Assembly (NCBI GenBank): GCA_030998015.1 | Contig: JARWMV010000234.1 | Coordinates: 1,054,001-1,118,000 of the forward strand | Source: Ceratorhiza oryzae-sativae | Lineage: Eukaryota; Basidiomycota; Agaricomycetes; Cantharellales; Ceratobasidiaceae | Reading direction: 5' to 3' | DNA: 64,000 nt | In this document: in pieces, positions 33,417 through 45,679 of the stretch | How positions within the stretch are numbered: the stretch's first letter is position 1 | Layout: each line of letters opens with the position of its first letter | Notes under the pieces: generated by a model | What the model saw: only the letters and a program-made list of their open reading frames with translations | Told to the model about the DNA's origin: nothing | The model's database searches: none | Program-made: the position numbers and the translations under genes

Positions 33417-33649
33417 ATGGCGCCCGAAAAGAGGGCGTTTAGCATCCTCTTCTGCGTATGGTGTCTGATTTCCCGCCGACTATTACGACCAGAGTCAGTT
33501 CGACTAATCCTTATTGTGAAAGGCTCCTCACCATCCAAACGAACTTGTTCCCAGAGGGCTCAAATTTGAAACAAGTGAGTAGTCACAAGCAAAACTTCTG
33601 AAGGAATGGGAGTAAATTAGCTTTGCGCCCAGTGTTTGTGAGAAGATAG
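33417..33649 (+). CDS. Possible tiny gene, about 42 residues
   Basis: The ATG at 33417 has an ideal context (TTGCCATGGCG). MAPEKRAFSILFC is followed by a GTATGG donor and, about 54 nt later, an AAG acceptor with APHHPNELVPRGLKFET. A GTGAGT donor and a TAG acceptor then lead to LRPVFVRR and TAG at 33649. The frame holds across both candidate introns, whose sizes match the genome's norm. There is no recognisable family, and a chance arrangement cannot be excluded. Confidence 0.3.
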
Positions 33650-33749
33650 ACTTGCTAAGTTCGAACATTGCAAACTTTGAAGAATCAGTGAATTAACTTA
33701 TGCGTTTATGCATGTTTGATATATATATCTGCCTTGAATCCGCCGATAG

Positions 33750-36045
33750 GGGCGCTAGATCAATAGCCTGGATTCGCAGAGCTAGCCGGTTCACTTTCAT
33801 GCACGAAGGGGGTCCAGCCATAAATGTCATCCTACAAGAGAGCTTTAGCAAATGTCCTTGATAAATGACTCAGCTATAAGCTCACACATGCGAATAGGCA
33901 CCTGGACACTCTTCTGCACTCGAGGTTCTCCCGTCCAACTAACACTCAGGATCAAACTTTTCGGCATCGGGTCCCCAAACGCTTTCGCCCCGGTTGATGC
34001 TGTAGATGCCCAAGCTAACAGACGTGCCCTTTGCGACAAAGACACTAGACTGAGCACCAGAAGAGGTTTTAACGAGGAATTTGAGAGGCATCATAGTATC
34101 TTCCAAGGCGCTGTAAGTTGACGCCCATGTTAGGGTATTTGGATAGAGGAATGGCTACGAGCTACCTATATTCTTCCAACTATATCAACTATGGGATGAA
34201 GCCTCAAGGTTTCGCGACAGATTGCGTCAAGGTATGGGGCGTATCAATTCTATCCTCGTCGATCTTGCTGTCAGTCTCTTTCGTAAATTCAACGATCTCG
34301 GTGCGAAGTCGTTCTTGAATCTTAACATGTATAGTAAGGAGATCGAGGATTCGTGTAACTACCCAGCTATCCATTGTATAAGCCAACGCCTCGACTGAAT
34401 CGATACGAGTCTATTCACCTTGTGGTTTCGTGGCTCGCAAAAATAAAGGCACTGCGAACGAAAAGTTACCGATGGTGTATGAACTCAGACTAAGGATTCT
34501 GTACTTCATGTGTCCTATCATTTCCCCATATGACATTTGTTCCTCGTCTGATAATTTATTGTTTGCCTTCGCTGTGGAATTATCAAAGCCATCAGTATTA
34601 CCAAATATCTAGCTAGGCGCATGTATTGACACCCTTACCACTGTCTGTTGTCTCGTCAAGACTCTGGCCTCTAGCCAGCATCTGGTGACAAGCAGATTGA
34701 ATCTCTTGATCCTGATCGTGCTGGACACGTACAAGCTCACGAAGGTCCCTGGCGGCCTTGAAGGAGCATCGTTGACAATCTAGCGACGGAAACTAAGGGC
34801 ACCAAATTTTTCAAAGTATCATGAATGGCAGCAGGCGGTGCAGATATAACTGTAGGCCTACCCAAGTTTCGATTTTACAAAAAAAAAAGGTCAACCAATA
34901 GAGCATATATGCTTACAGAACCTCTTAATTGCCGAGCTGTACTCGTTCCGTCGCCGGAAAACGATCCAAACGAGTAGCCCAGCCAGCCTTGGCCGCTGAG
35001 TGCGAGAGCAGATGCATTCATGTAGGTACACATCACAGTCGAATGGTTGGCCTCGTTTGGCACCTTGGCTTGTCGCAATGGGATCACAGGCCTGTTAATG
35101 ACATTTATCAGTCAGAGTATGTAAAATTGGCATTATCTATGCTACCTGCAGAGCAGTTTCGTCGTGTATCGCCATCTGTTGGCTGGGTCTAGCGTTTGCG
35201 CTTGGTTCAGAAGCTGCAAACAATCGTACCTCTGGAATACATCGTAAGTAGCCCGCATCATTTAGAAGACCATTTAAGTTCGCGCAGATGTTTAGTTACA
35301 AATACTGGATTGAGAACCTGGAGACGTAAACAGAATATTAGTCTGTTACGAAGAGCGGCAAAAATTCATGACCACCTTTCGATAGGTGCGGTGCTTAGGG
35401 CCACTGTATAGGTCTTATTAGTAAAAAAAACCAGCACTAAAAAGACATATGACCGAACCCACATTGATCCTAGGCCACCTCCTAACACTGCCCTTAGGCT
35501 TGTGGCACGGTAGAATTGGTTAGGTCTGAGTCCGAGTCTGGAGAACAGCACTTGCATTGCAGGAAGGTTTTCGTTTCTTCCACAGCGGGCCAAGTTCTTT
35601 ACAGCCGCTGAATGTATGGCTACGGGGTCGCTGGTGTAGAACGCTGGATTCTGGGTTTCAATTCCGTCATCGGCATCACCGATTCAAGCAGCGTGTCAAG
35701 TGTTTCGCACATCGAACGGCTTGCGATACTTTATTTTCCTCCCATACAGCCTTACAAAATCCTTTTGGAGTTCCTCGTTCTCGTCGGCATTGAATATAGT
35801 CCATATAAATAGGGCGGGGCGCATGTAAGTATGTAGCTCCTCTATTTTAATCGAGCGATAATCCTTACGAGCGAACACGGATGGGTTGGGTGGACCTTCA
35901 AGGCCTAAATGCTTTCGATAGTGATAATTGACTGCTAAAATAAGCAATAGAGCTCCAAAGACGGTATATGCTGAAACAGTGCCAAACTGGAGACTGTAGT
36001 AGTAGCTCGTGGATAGCGATATTGGGACTATGGTATGAGATGAAG
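33750..36045 (-). pseudogene. Cytochrome P450 relic
   Basis: Ordered P450 landmarks can be read leftwards but are scattered over frames. They are: an N-terminal membrane helix (TVFGALLLILAVNYHYRKHL, then GPPNPSVFA) near 36.0-35.87 kb; FYTSDPVAIHSAAVKN near 35.6 kb; ALALSGQGWLGYSFGSFSGD near 35.0 kb; a damaged I-helix; IQERLRTEIVEFTKE; the K-helix ExxR block YLDAICRETLRLHP near 34.2 kb in a different frame; LKFLVKTSSGAQSSVFVAKG and NRGESVWGPDAEKFDPE; and a heme loop MTFMAGPPSCMKVNRLALRI near 33.8 kb. The heme loop keeps the cysteine, but Pro replaces the usual Arg and Lys the following Gly. Stops and frame changes separate the blocks. The gene is almost certainly inactive. Intact relatives are haem monooxygenases anchored in the ER. 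Confidence 0.75.
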
Positions 36046-37151
36046 GGCAGCTCGATTCGATCCCTTAATACTAGTTGATTAGCTGGTGCTCGCTTGCTCT
36101 CTGTGAGTCGCACGCGCTCCGCGCGGGAACTTTTGATGGGGTGGTGCTCCGTGGGCATACGCTTCTCGGGCCGCGATGCGTAGGCTTTCAGTTAATTTTT
36201 AACCGAATGATAACGACATCCGTTTGCCCCTCAAACACGTAGGTCATTTGCGGTGTGAAACTTGGGGGGCGCAGAAACAATATATCCCCGAATCGAATAG
36301 CATATACTAGCATGTGTACGGATCAACACCTTCAGGAATCTTATTCATTTGTCTGGGGGACCTTTTGGAAACGATCCTGGTCGACCGAGCCTTCTGTGGA
36401 GGTGGTAATATGTATACTGGGGTGGTGTGCGTTTCCTTGGATGGTAGGAACAACAACCATGTTCAGATCAGATTAATGACATTCCGATCTTCATGACAGT
36501 AAAAAATCTCATGTTCGGCCAGATGCTAAGGTCTTTTACGAACTTGTAGTCTGGAAAGGCCCCGTCCTCATTTGCGCTTCGAGGCAGGCTTAGTTATCAT
36601 GGCGGATTGCCGCGGTCACGCACTGTGAAAAACACAAATAAGGGTGACTGGTGATTATGTGCCCGCAAGAGGCGATGGATGGTATGAGTCAGCTGAGCTA
36701 TATGTATGCAAGCTCACACGCGCACAAACACCGGCTTGACGCACACGCGTCGACCGCAGTTGCACAGCGTTTTGCATCCCTCAGCCACGGGTTTGGGGTT
36801 GTTGATCACGTATACGAGTTGTTGTCTCGGCAGAGTCGGTCGACTGCCGCATTGCACACGGCAGAAAACACGTTGTGATGAGAGGAAATAGCGGATTTGG
36901 TTTCTATCGTAAGACATTATTGGGGCGGCTACTCAACACGCGGTCCTGCACGTGATGCACCCTCAAAGTGGGGCTGCTATGAATACCATCGCTAAACCTG
37001 AATCCCCCCAGCACTCCTCCAAGTTACTCTCAATCACTAAATTGCAAGAACCTCTCATTCTATCGTATTATATCCTACAGATCATATATATTCTCGACTC
37101 TCGTGCATTGGACGATATCTATAGCATACTTTTTTCTTGAAAATCTCCATC
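36046..37151. other. Intergenic, upstream of TAM41
   Basis: About 1.1 kb between the P450 relic and TAM41. Short frames only; AT-rich immediately upstream of TAM41 (ATTATATCCTACAGATCATATATATT near 37066-37091). Confidence 0.4.
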
Positions 37152-39393
37152 ATGCTCGCCGCTCCCACACGCTCGACCCGCAACGCGCTCATCCACTCCC
37201 GCACGCTTACCCGCTCGGCGATAGTTGCCAGCACTCACGTCGAGCCCCATTCGGCCCCCACTCCACCCCCGCCCCACTTCACGCCTCCGAGTTCATCTCA
37301 GAGCCCGGCCCCCACGAGGCGCACACGCCTGTCACCAGCGCCTCGGCCAGCACCCCAACGACAAGCTACGTCGCGCATCCCTGTTTTGCCGCCGCAGTTC
37401 GGAAAGAATCAGGTCTTGGCCGTGCCAGACAAGACGCGAGCGCTGTTGGAGGAGATTGTTGCTGGGTTCCAGGCACCAATTCGCTATGCGTTTGCGTATG
37501 GTAGTGGGGTTTTTGGACAGGATGGATACAAGGACACCGTGAGCCATTTTCCTATGAATTAAGAAGACCTGTGTGCCATTCGTTGGCTCATTCCGCTTAT
37601 GACCCGGGCCTCATCTCATCACACGAGTGGACGGAGCTGACACCCTCTCGCACAGGATCGTCCCCAGCTTGATTTTATGTTTGCTGTAACCCATGCCGAT
37701 CACTTCCATTCGATCAACTTGCACCAGAATCCCAAGCATTATGCGCTCGCGCCCCGTCTGCTCGGGTCGGACTTTGTCTCCCGCGTGCAATCGCTCGCAC
37801 CTGGATTGTGGTTCAACCCATACGTCAAGGTCAAGGATGGTGAGCTCAATCTAATTTCGGGACGTATGCGAAACCCGCTACGCACTTTGTCTGCCTCGTG
37901 TTTGTCTTGCCGGATAGTTCCTGATTTGACTTACTTCATTTCATAGGCGTTACCATCAAGTATGGGGTCACAACCGTAGACAATCTATGCGCAGACCTTC
38001 TTGGATGGAAGTCGCTTTACATGGCTGGTAGGATGCACAAACCTATCCGGATTATCAAGGTCAGCGCGGACCCTGGATCTTTGCAATTTTAAGTTTGGGG
38101 ATTAACCTACTTGATATGATCAGGATGATCCTCGAGTCCGATTGACGCAGCAAGTTAATCTGACTTCTGCTGTACGAGCGGCGCTCTTGACGTTGCCCGA
38201 GCGTTTCGACGAGAGACAATTGTTTGAACGAATCACTGGAATTAGCTATTCTGGTTTGCTCTTTCATAATCACCTTCAACATTCGCTTACCGTTTACACT
38301 CAGGTGATCCAAGAATGTCATTCGCTGAAAACCCTCACAAGGTTCAGAATATCGTGAGCGCACAACAAGCACAGTTCCGTGAGCTGTACCATAGACTAGC
38401 CGTGGGTTTACCTGGAGTCCACTGGGCAGGACAGACCGTCGAGGTGAGCTTTCACGGATCATTTTGACGTCTGGTTTTGTTGGATTTGGATTTGGATTCG
38501 TGGGTGGAGCTCAGACAAGCCACGTTGTGGCGATAGTCTTGATGTTCACGAGAGCGAAGGATGGTTTGGAGCATGCGTAGAAGGCTGCATGGCCCCACGC
38601 CTCATTATAGGGGGTTCGGGCGCGGGTCTGCGGGGAAAGCGCATGTACCTGTTCGTTTGATGGTAAATCGAGCGCCACCGGGTGCTGCCTGGCTGGCAGC
38701 AAACGAAGGTTGGAGTGGAACTATATCGGGATTGGCGAGTTGCCTAGGGCAGAGATCTCTCATGCGCTATTTGCTGCGTTGGTATTTCGGGTCAGCATGA
38801 TGCTCGGATTTATGACGCAGCCGAGCGTACTGGGGGTGTTTGATCTGATTCACGCTTGGGTGCTTTCGCCTGCAACGAGACGAAAAACAAGGCTTTGCGA
38901 GCCACGCCTCTATGACGGAACGCCCATTGCTCAGGTCTAAACCATTTTTACTTCATGCGCCTTTTACATAGATATTGACCACTTGCTGACTACGTCTTTC
39001 CCCTCAACCCTTAACAATCAACCTATTTCGCACCTTTTGCTCCACTCGCTTTCTTGGCGCCGCCAACAGCAAGATATTTCTCCGCAGGCTCGTGCTCTGC
39101 TTTTGCGCAAGCTCCCATCCAACCTTCGGACACGGATCGACAGCCGCTACCAATCTCTTCAGAGCAGTGCTGTCGAAGACCCTTCGTCACCGTCACGCGA
39201 TGAGAACGTGTTTTGGCAGAAAGTGGGCGCAGCTCCTGACCTGACCGAGGCCATGCACTCCGAGACCGCCGCGATCGTCAAGGGGCCGGCAACTGCTCAA
39301 AGCCTCAAAGGCTTGGTGAGCGCAGGTTTTTTCAAGAGCCTGAGGTATAGCAGCGAGAAGGTGGGGAGGTGGTGGGCAACCAAGAGTTCATAG
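37152..39393 (+). CDS. TAM41: Mitochondrial phosphatidate cytidylyltransferase TAM41
   Basis: The ATG at 37152 opens an Arg/Ser/Thr-rich, acid-free presequence (MLAAPTRSTRNALIHSRTLT). The Mmp37/TAM41 domain follows: FQAPIRYAFAYGSGVFGQDG with the nucleotidyltransferase GSG; RPQLDFMFAVTHADHFHSIN with the acidic metal ligands; KHYALAPRLLGSDFVSRVQS; GVTIKYGVTTVDNLCADLLG; LYMAGRMHKPIRIIKDDPRV; AVRAALLTLPERFDERQLFE and ISYSGDPRMSFAENPHKVQN. After an unusually long intron (38444-39069) come QDISPQARALLLRKLPSNLR and LKGLVSAGFFKSLRYSSEKV. The enzyme makes CDP-diacylglycerol on the matrix side of the inner membrane, the first committed step of cardiolipin synthesis. Other introns are short. Confidence 0.92.
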
Positions 39394-40674
39394 AAGATGA
39401 GGGAAGAGAAGGGAGGAGGAAGTGCAGCTCGGACGTTTGGTACGTCGATGTGTGTCGGCCTCCTCGTACTTTCCCCGCGTTTTCTGTGCCTCTGTTTGTA
39501 TAACGATGCCCATGAATGCCCTTTTCGTCGGACTCGGCCAGAGCCGATCACCTGTTCTCGTTGGCATTGTCAATCTGTTTCGCTGTCTTCTCCATCTGAT
39601 GAAATCACACACACTACTTATTATACTATTCAATACTTGCGCATATAGTTAAGCTATAGCCTCGTTGTTCCCCGCCCGCTATGAGCCAGATAGTGAGATA
39701 GCAGTGTGAACGGCGTAGTAGGCGCATAGGAGATCGGCTGGATACGAACCTGGATGACATCATGGTGAGTGCCAGTCGCAGTTGGAGGGGTCAACACTGC
39801 CTGGCACGTCCCGAGGATATGGCAAGCCGGCCGCTAAAGCCGGAAACAAACGGAAGCCAGGATCTGCGTTGGCAAATAATTTCTTCTCCATGCGATAGCC
39901 CGCGGCAGATGTCTAGATATCCGGGGACAAAGACCGAATGGGATATAATTTGTGGAGCGGACAGATGCGGCAAGCCAAGCGGCAGCGCCCTTGTGGTTCT
40001 TTGATTTTGGTCAGCTTACTCTTTGCTCTTACGAACAACAAGGTCGCCATGACGTCTCTTTCAACATTATTTTCCCTGCGGCTGATGAATTTCAGTCATA
40101 AGATTGTCTCCAACTCTGCGCAGCTTATAACCTGGTTGGGGCCACTTGTTCGTCTGCAACTACCTGAACAAGCTCTCGCCTGTCCTTCTCGATAAGATTT
40201 GCGTGCCCCCTTGCAATCCCCGTCCTCGCGGTCTTCCACGAGAGATCGAGCCACGCTGTGGGCAGATTCGTCCTTTTGGCTCCACTCCAATCAGCTACTC
40301 CTATTTAGCACACGCCGGCAACCTAGTCCCCGTCGCGCCTGCTGGCCACTGCCTTATCTTGCAGGCCACTGGACTCTGTCTCAACCCCCTGCCTCTGTCG
40401 TCTCTCGCATTTCCATCTTGCCCGCCACTCCCCCTCACAACCCACCTTGCACTAGGCTGTGCTGAAGTTTCAATATAATCGGCGTTCGGAACGTGTCCCG
40501 GCTCGGGCCTGTGACTCGAGTTGAAGCCGAAACACCAGCAACAAAAAGCCCCCCGCCTTTCTTTCAGACGCGTGAGTGATCTAAGGTCCAAGCGCAGCCT
40601 GGCGTCTTGCCTCTAATACCCCCCCCCCCCCGCGACTGACCCATTGCTCGTGCGACTGCTAGCTCTCGATAACG
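39394..40674. other. Intergenic, upstream of DUF6699 gene
   Basis: About 1.3 kb. Short frames on both strands without family signal. A C13 run lies near 40619-40631, close to the start of the next gene. Confidence 0.4.
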
Positions 40675-43220
40675 ATGACTGCCCTCCGCGGTATCCTCAA
40701 GTCCCCGTCTGTGTTTCCCCTCGAGCACGAGCTTCGTTCGTTCGATGGTGAGGATTTCATTTCCTGATCACATCACATGGCCACCCACCGTCCGTTCTCC
40801 ATCCCATCAGAGCCCCGCGCTCGGTCACGATCCCGTGACCGCCGCCACCCGGACGAGGCGCTCCAGCTCGTCGTGCCTTCGACGAGCACGCCGCGCCGCG
40901 ACAAGAGCCCCAGCGCTCGCAGCGTCCACTCGCGCCGCACCGTTCGCTCGCGCCGGCGCTCCCACTCGCGTTCCCGCCGCCATGTCCGATGGTCCGATCC
41001 AATTGAGTTTGTGGTGAGCGATGGCAAAGGTGAGCATCCACTCGCGTGTTTTACGGGCCGTCTTCCTCTCCATTCAGGCTGGTTTGGTGTCTTTGAGTTG
41101 CGGACTCTTCCGCTTGCATTTTACCTGACCTCGTGTTTGTGCTTCATGACACATCGGATGCGTGTCTGGCGCCAGGTCATCTATATCGCATCATCTACCT
41201 CCTATCGCCTATATGCATGAGGACTTACGTACCGTCCTGTTCATTTCAGACATGCTCTCGCGCGAGCTCCGCCATCGCCGGTCCTCGCTCCCTAGCATTC
41301 TCGAAGATACTCGAATCGCGTTTAGAGAGAGCTTGCGCGAACAGGACAAGAAACAAGAGGATTCCCACGCCTCCGCGTCCTCATCATCATCTTCTTCCTC
41401 GCGCAGACGCCCGCCGCTAAAGAACGCTGTTTCAAGTCCCGACGTAGGGCGTGCATCACAAGAGCCCCATCCGTCTAAACCAGTGCCGGCTCAGACCCAA
41501 GTGCACGCACCCACCCCGATTTCGAGCGAGCATCGCAAGCGTAGGACTTCTCTTCCAAACGGCCTCGAGGCTGCGGTGAAATCGCCATCTCATGCTCTGT
41601 GGCTGCCGCATCATAGTGATCAGCAGCAGAGCGATCATCCTACCCCAAACGTCAATGATCACTCCTCGCCCCTTCCTCCTCCACACCCGGCATCATCGCA
41701 ATCTCATACAAACGGGCATCCTCGGCAACAATCCTCCGAGCGCCCGTCCTATCACTCGACTGGCTACGCTCGACCTATCCCCCAGACGCCTTTTCGACAG
41801 CCGCCAGCCCTGCTCCCGCCCCATGTGCGCGAGCAGCCAAACTTGCATGGCCGTGGCCTTGCGCCTCCTCCGCTGGTGACGTTCATGAACCAACAACCGT
41901 CTCCGGCGGCTCGTCCGATCTCACAAATTACGACCTCGACACAGCGGTCGCCAAGTCTTCACCTCCTGAGCAACGACCATCTCCGCTACCTCTGCCTGCA
42001 CCCCCTCTTGCTTCGCCGAATCCACCGGCCAAAGTCTCGCCGGTGCCCTCGCCCAAACAGATAAATGAACCTGCTACCCCAAGGTGAGTTTGATGACAAT
42101 TGTTGCTCGTGCTGCCGTTGATAAACCTTTGCTCAAGGTCTACGAAATCCAGTTTGCTGTCTACGAAATCGAGCATGTTCTCATTCCCGACCATCGACGA
42201 TGTCTTTTCCAAGGAGGACACATCCCACTCCAAGCTGTCGATTCGTCGCCTGTTCGGGCTCTCCACTCCCAAGCACGAGCCACGGAAGCTGGATGAAGAG
42301 GACAAGCCCGTCAAGACACCACCGATTCTGAAGGAGCGCACCAAGGAGCCTCGCCGCCAAGAAGCCGAGAAGGATGTGGAGCCTGAGCGACGCCGAACAA
42401 CGTAAGCCAGCTGCATCGTGTATGCGCAGGCACAGCTAACGACTTTCATAGCTCCAACCCGTTTCTCGTGCATCCGCCCGCTCGGGAGCCTCTCCATCGG
42501 TCTCGTCACTCATTTGACCTGGGCACGTTTTCGCTCCTGGATGATATGGTGGGTCCCTGTATCTCACGATTCTCATTTGAGTTTATACTCACTCTCAATA
42601 TCACACAGCATATGCGCTGGACCACCGCAACCGCGCGCCATTTCCTTCCTGTCCTCACCCCTGCAGAAATTCAAGCGTCGCAACTTACCCTTCATCTGAA
42701 CCCGGCATTGACGACCATCCACTGGGATATCCGTCATCCGACCAACGCTGTCTGGTCCGTTGCTCCGGGTGAGAAGACGAAGCGCTGGTCCGGGTATGAC
42801 GAGCCCGCCACAGTGCCGCTCGTCCCCACGCTGCGTGTCATTTCGTCCTACTTTCCCTGGGTAATTACTGCACGAAACCCAAATGGGGTTACTTGCGGCG
42901 ACGTCCTCTCGGCTATTCACGCGAGCGCCCGGCAGCTGGTCTGGCGGGGAGAGTTTGATCAACTGCGCACGGCGGACAAGAACCGACTCGCGGCTGGCTA
43001 TCATGCGAACCGCCCATCTGGGGGGGAACTAATGAGTGCCGACGCGCCATTTGAAGCCGGGAGCTGGCTCGTCCGAGCGGATTGGCTGGGACGCTACACG
43101 GTCTTGAGAGGGATGTCGGTGAACGAAACGAGGGATCGGTACGGAAAGCCGGGCGACGTGCTGCTGAATATGTATCTGGTGGAGAACAAAAAGGAGAAAC
43201 CTTTTGTTGTTCGCCCATAG
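40675..43220 (+). CDS. DUF6699 domain protein A
   Basis: The ATG at 40675 gives MTALRGILKSPSVFPLEHEL, then introns and an arginine/serine-rich region (RSVHSRRTVRSRRRSHSRSR) ending HVRWSDPIEFVV. A long low-complexity proline/serine/histidine region follows. Near 41875-41900 the sense moves one base, to GGSSDLTNYDLDTAVAKSSP, then FSFPTIDDVFSKEDTSHSKL. The C-terminal ~200 residues form a DUF6699-type domain: LNPALTTIHWDIRHPTNAVW, TLRVISSYFPWVITARNPNG, VTCGDVLSAIHASARQLVWR and WLVRADWLGRYTVLRGMS. DUF6699 is a fungal domain of unknown function, common in agaricomycetes. The gene converges on a second DUF6699 gene 480 bp away. The domain name is from memory of its motif layout. Confidence 0.72.
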
Positions 43221-43698
43221 TTTTGACCGTTTTCGTGTTCTCGTTCGAGTTTTCCCCTCCAGAACGTTTTATCTATTTCCTGTCGTAATTTTTTATGATT
43301 CGTCCTCTGCTTGCACACTTGTACTTGTACGCATGCGCTTACCGACTTATGCCTGCACTTTTACGATTTTGTCATGACTTGCCACGAATGCGGTAATGAA
43401 ACCGGTCATAATAGTTATCATTTTATTGGATGGAGCACAATGAGAGCTAGAACGTACATAAGTAGAGCGTGCATAAGAGAGAGCGGGGAATATACAATGA
43501 GTCTACGTGGAAACGTGTCCACGGTGAGGTAGGTGTATCTATAGATAGCGAAAACGGCTTACGCAGACGGAAACGGCACAACACCCAAATGCAAAAAAAA
43601 ACGGCAGTTGATACAGGACAAATCCAAAACTGTACTCGATCAGTCCAAATCAATACGAAAACGAAAAATACCATTTGGTTAATTAAACCCGGGTTGCA
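43221..43698. other. Intergenic between convergent DUF6699 genes
   Basis: 478 bp, 3' flanks of both genes. No coding signal. Confidence 0.5.
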
Positions 43699-45679
43699 TT
43701 ACGCGGACACACTCGACGCGTCGCGCTCATACTTTCGGAGCTCCATAACAAGGTGTGTCATTCCTTCTTCAAGATGTACACGTCGTTTGTACGCGGGGTC
43801 GAACTTGAGACCACCGAATATGGTTCGGTCGCGCAGCACGTCTGCTCGGCGGATTCCTGGTCCCCACTCTGAGCCAGGCCCTTCGTTTACACTCTCGCCG
43901 CTCATCCGACTGCCTTCACTCCATACGCTACCAGCCATACTTTGGCCGCCCGTGCTGTTGCGACTAAACTCGCTATTCACACTCCCCGCATCGCTCACGT
44001 CGTTTAGCCTGTTCCGCCCATAGGCACGCCGACATACCACTGTGTACGAGGGGGCAACTTGTCCCATTCGCTTTGCTTGACGAAACGAAGCGAGAGCTGC
44101 TCGTGCAATGCGTACAGCACATCGGCCACAGACACGTACGTAGGCGGCGCGTCGTTCAAGCTCTCGCCTGTCGCCCGAGCGCGCCATCGGGTATGCGGCG
44201 ATGAGATCAAGAGTAGGTTCGTTGGGGGGAACGTCGCGGGTGCTAGTACTTCCAGTCGAGTGAGAGCCCGGGTTGCGCCCTTGCCAGCTTGGCTCCAGAG
44301 CTCGGACGAGTGCTTGGCGACGTTTCGGAATTTGGAGGTGATGAGCGAGGCCGAGGCTGGTGGATATCGAATGTCCCAGAGTATATGCGCAAAAATCGGG
44401 TTGATACTCAACGTCGGAGGTCGAGGCTGGGCAGGCGATGGCGATGGGGGGAGGCCGATGGGATCGGAAGTTGGACTCTCGCTGAAGAGCGACCAGACGT
44501 TCGGGACCTGGGAACAAGTATGCCGCGAGTCAGCATGCGTGATTGCCAACAGGCCTAAATACAAAAACGTCAATCGGGGCTGAAACGCACCTCGCCCGTC
44601 CATTTTTCCCCCTTCTCCTCTATTGTCGACGGGGGTTTATTAGAGCGCAGCTCCGTACCATGGACCGATCCTGCAGCTGATACATAGTGTGATTGGGCGT
44701 CGAGAATGAACTGCCCCCATGAGTCTCGAAGATAGAGTGTTGAAGGAGATGAAAGGTAAGAATGTGGCGCAGCGGGGTATGCCTCGTGGGAGTAGCCGTC
44801 TGGCTGGGAAATGTAGTCTTCGTGCTGCGAGACGGAGTGGGCAGTCGCGAAGTAGTCCTTTTGGGCTTCTAACGAGGGAGTCCGGGGTGCCGAATCGGAG
44901 GTTAAGCCCGAGTGCGTTGACGAGTTGGAGCCTGGCCCCGGCAGCAGGACAGGCGGATAACTCGGGTGACCAGAACTCGTCTCTCTAATATCATGTGTCA
45001 GATAACCAGAGGATAGCGCCGGTAACTAAATGAGCATACTCTTCAAACGGCTCAGGGTGCAGCACGTGTTCCCCACTGGCTCTCAGTACCGCCTCGGCTC
45101 GGTCGGCTGCCGACGGACTCGTTGCCCAAGATACTTCGGGGATAGGCGAGAGCGAGAGAGCATTCTCAGTACCTATTGGATACCCCCGAGCACCGCTTAA
45201 ATAGTAGTCCGATGGCCCCGGAACGTCATCCGACAGATCACTCTGACTCGGGTTGGCACTGGTTTGAGCTGGCACTGACTCGCTGGTGGCTCTGACATCC
45301 TTGGACGAACCTGCCTTGAATAAGGGGAGGGCCGAAGACATGGAAAAGGGAGACAAGCGTTCGGTGGGTGCGGGAAGTTGGAATTGGGTTTGTGAGGACA
45401 TCCACTGCGCTTTGTCAAGAGGATATTCCGGTATGGCTGTGGGGGGTAGATCAGTAACCCTCAAGCCTGAGCAAAGGTGCGCTACGCACATTCAAAATCC
45501 AGTGGGATATGTTGGTTAAAAGCACCGCCGGCATACTCCCAGCTGTAGTTTGGTTTTGCCTTCCAAAATGGTCGCTTTCTGAGCAAAAGTCTAGACGTTA
45601 GTTACTGGCCTCCACCGGACTATGGGAATTATGAGGCTCACGGTAGTTTAGTGGATGGGAATACGAATGCGTCCGCCAT
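43699..45679 (-). CDS. DUF6699 domain protein B
   Basis: The ATG at 45679 gives MADAFVFPSTKLP, a GTGAGC intron, then RPFWKAKPNYSWEYAGGAFN and a serine/proline-rich middle (EAQKDYFATAHSVSQHEDYI; LYLRDSWGQFILDAQSHYVS). The C-terminal domain reads LSINPIFAHILWDIRYPPAS, PATFPPTNLLLISSPHTRWR, YVSVADVLYALHEQLSLRFV, EWDKLPPRTQW and, after a one-base frame step near 44020-44030, AYGRNRLNDVSDAG. It ends RRADVLRDRTIFGGLKFDPA and LEEGMTHLVMELRKYE. The order and key positions (WDIR-P, VxDVLxAxH, RADxLxRxTxxxGL) match protein A, so the two are paralogues in convergent arrangement. Function is unknown; disordered N-termini with one C-terminal folded domain suggest an adaptor or scaffold, which is inference. 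Confidence 0.72.
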
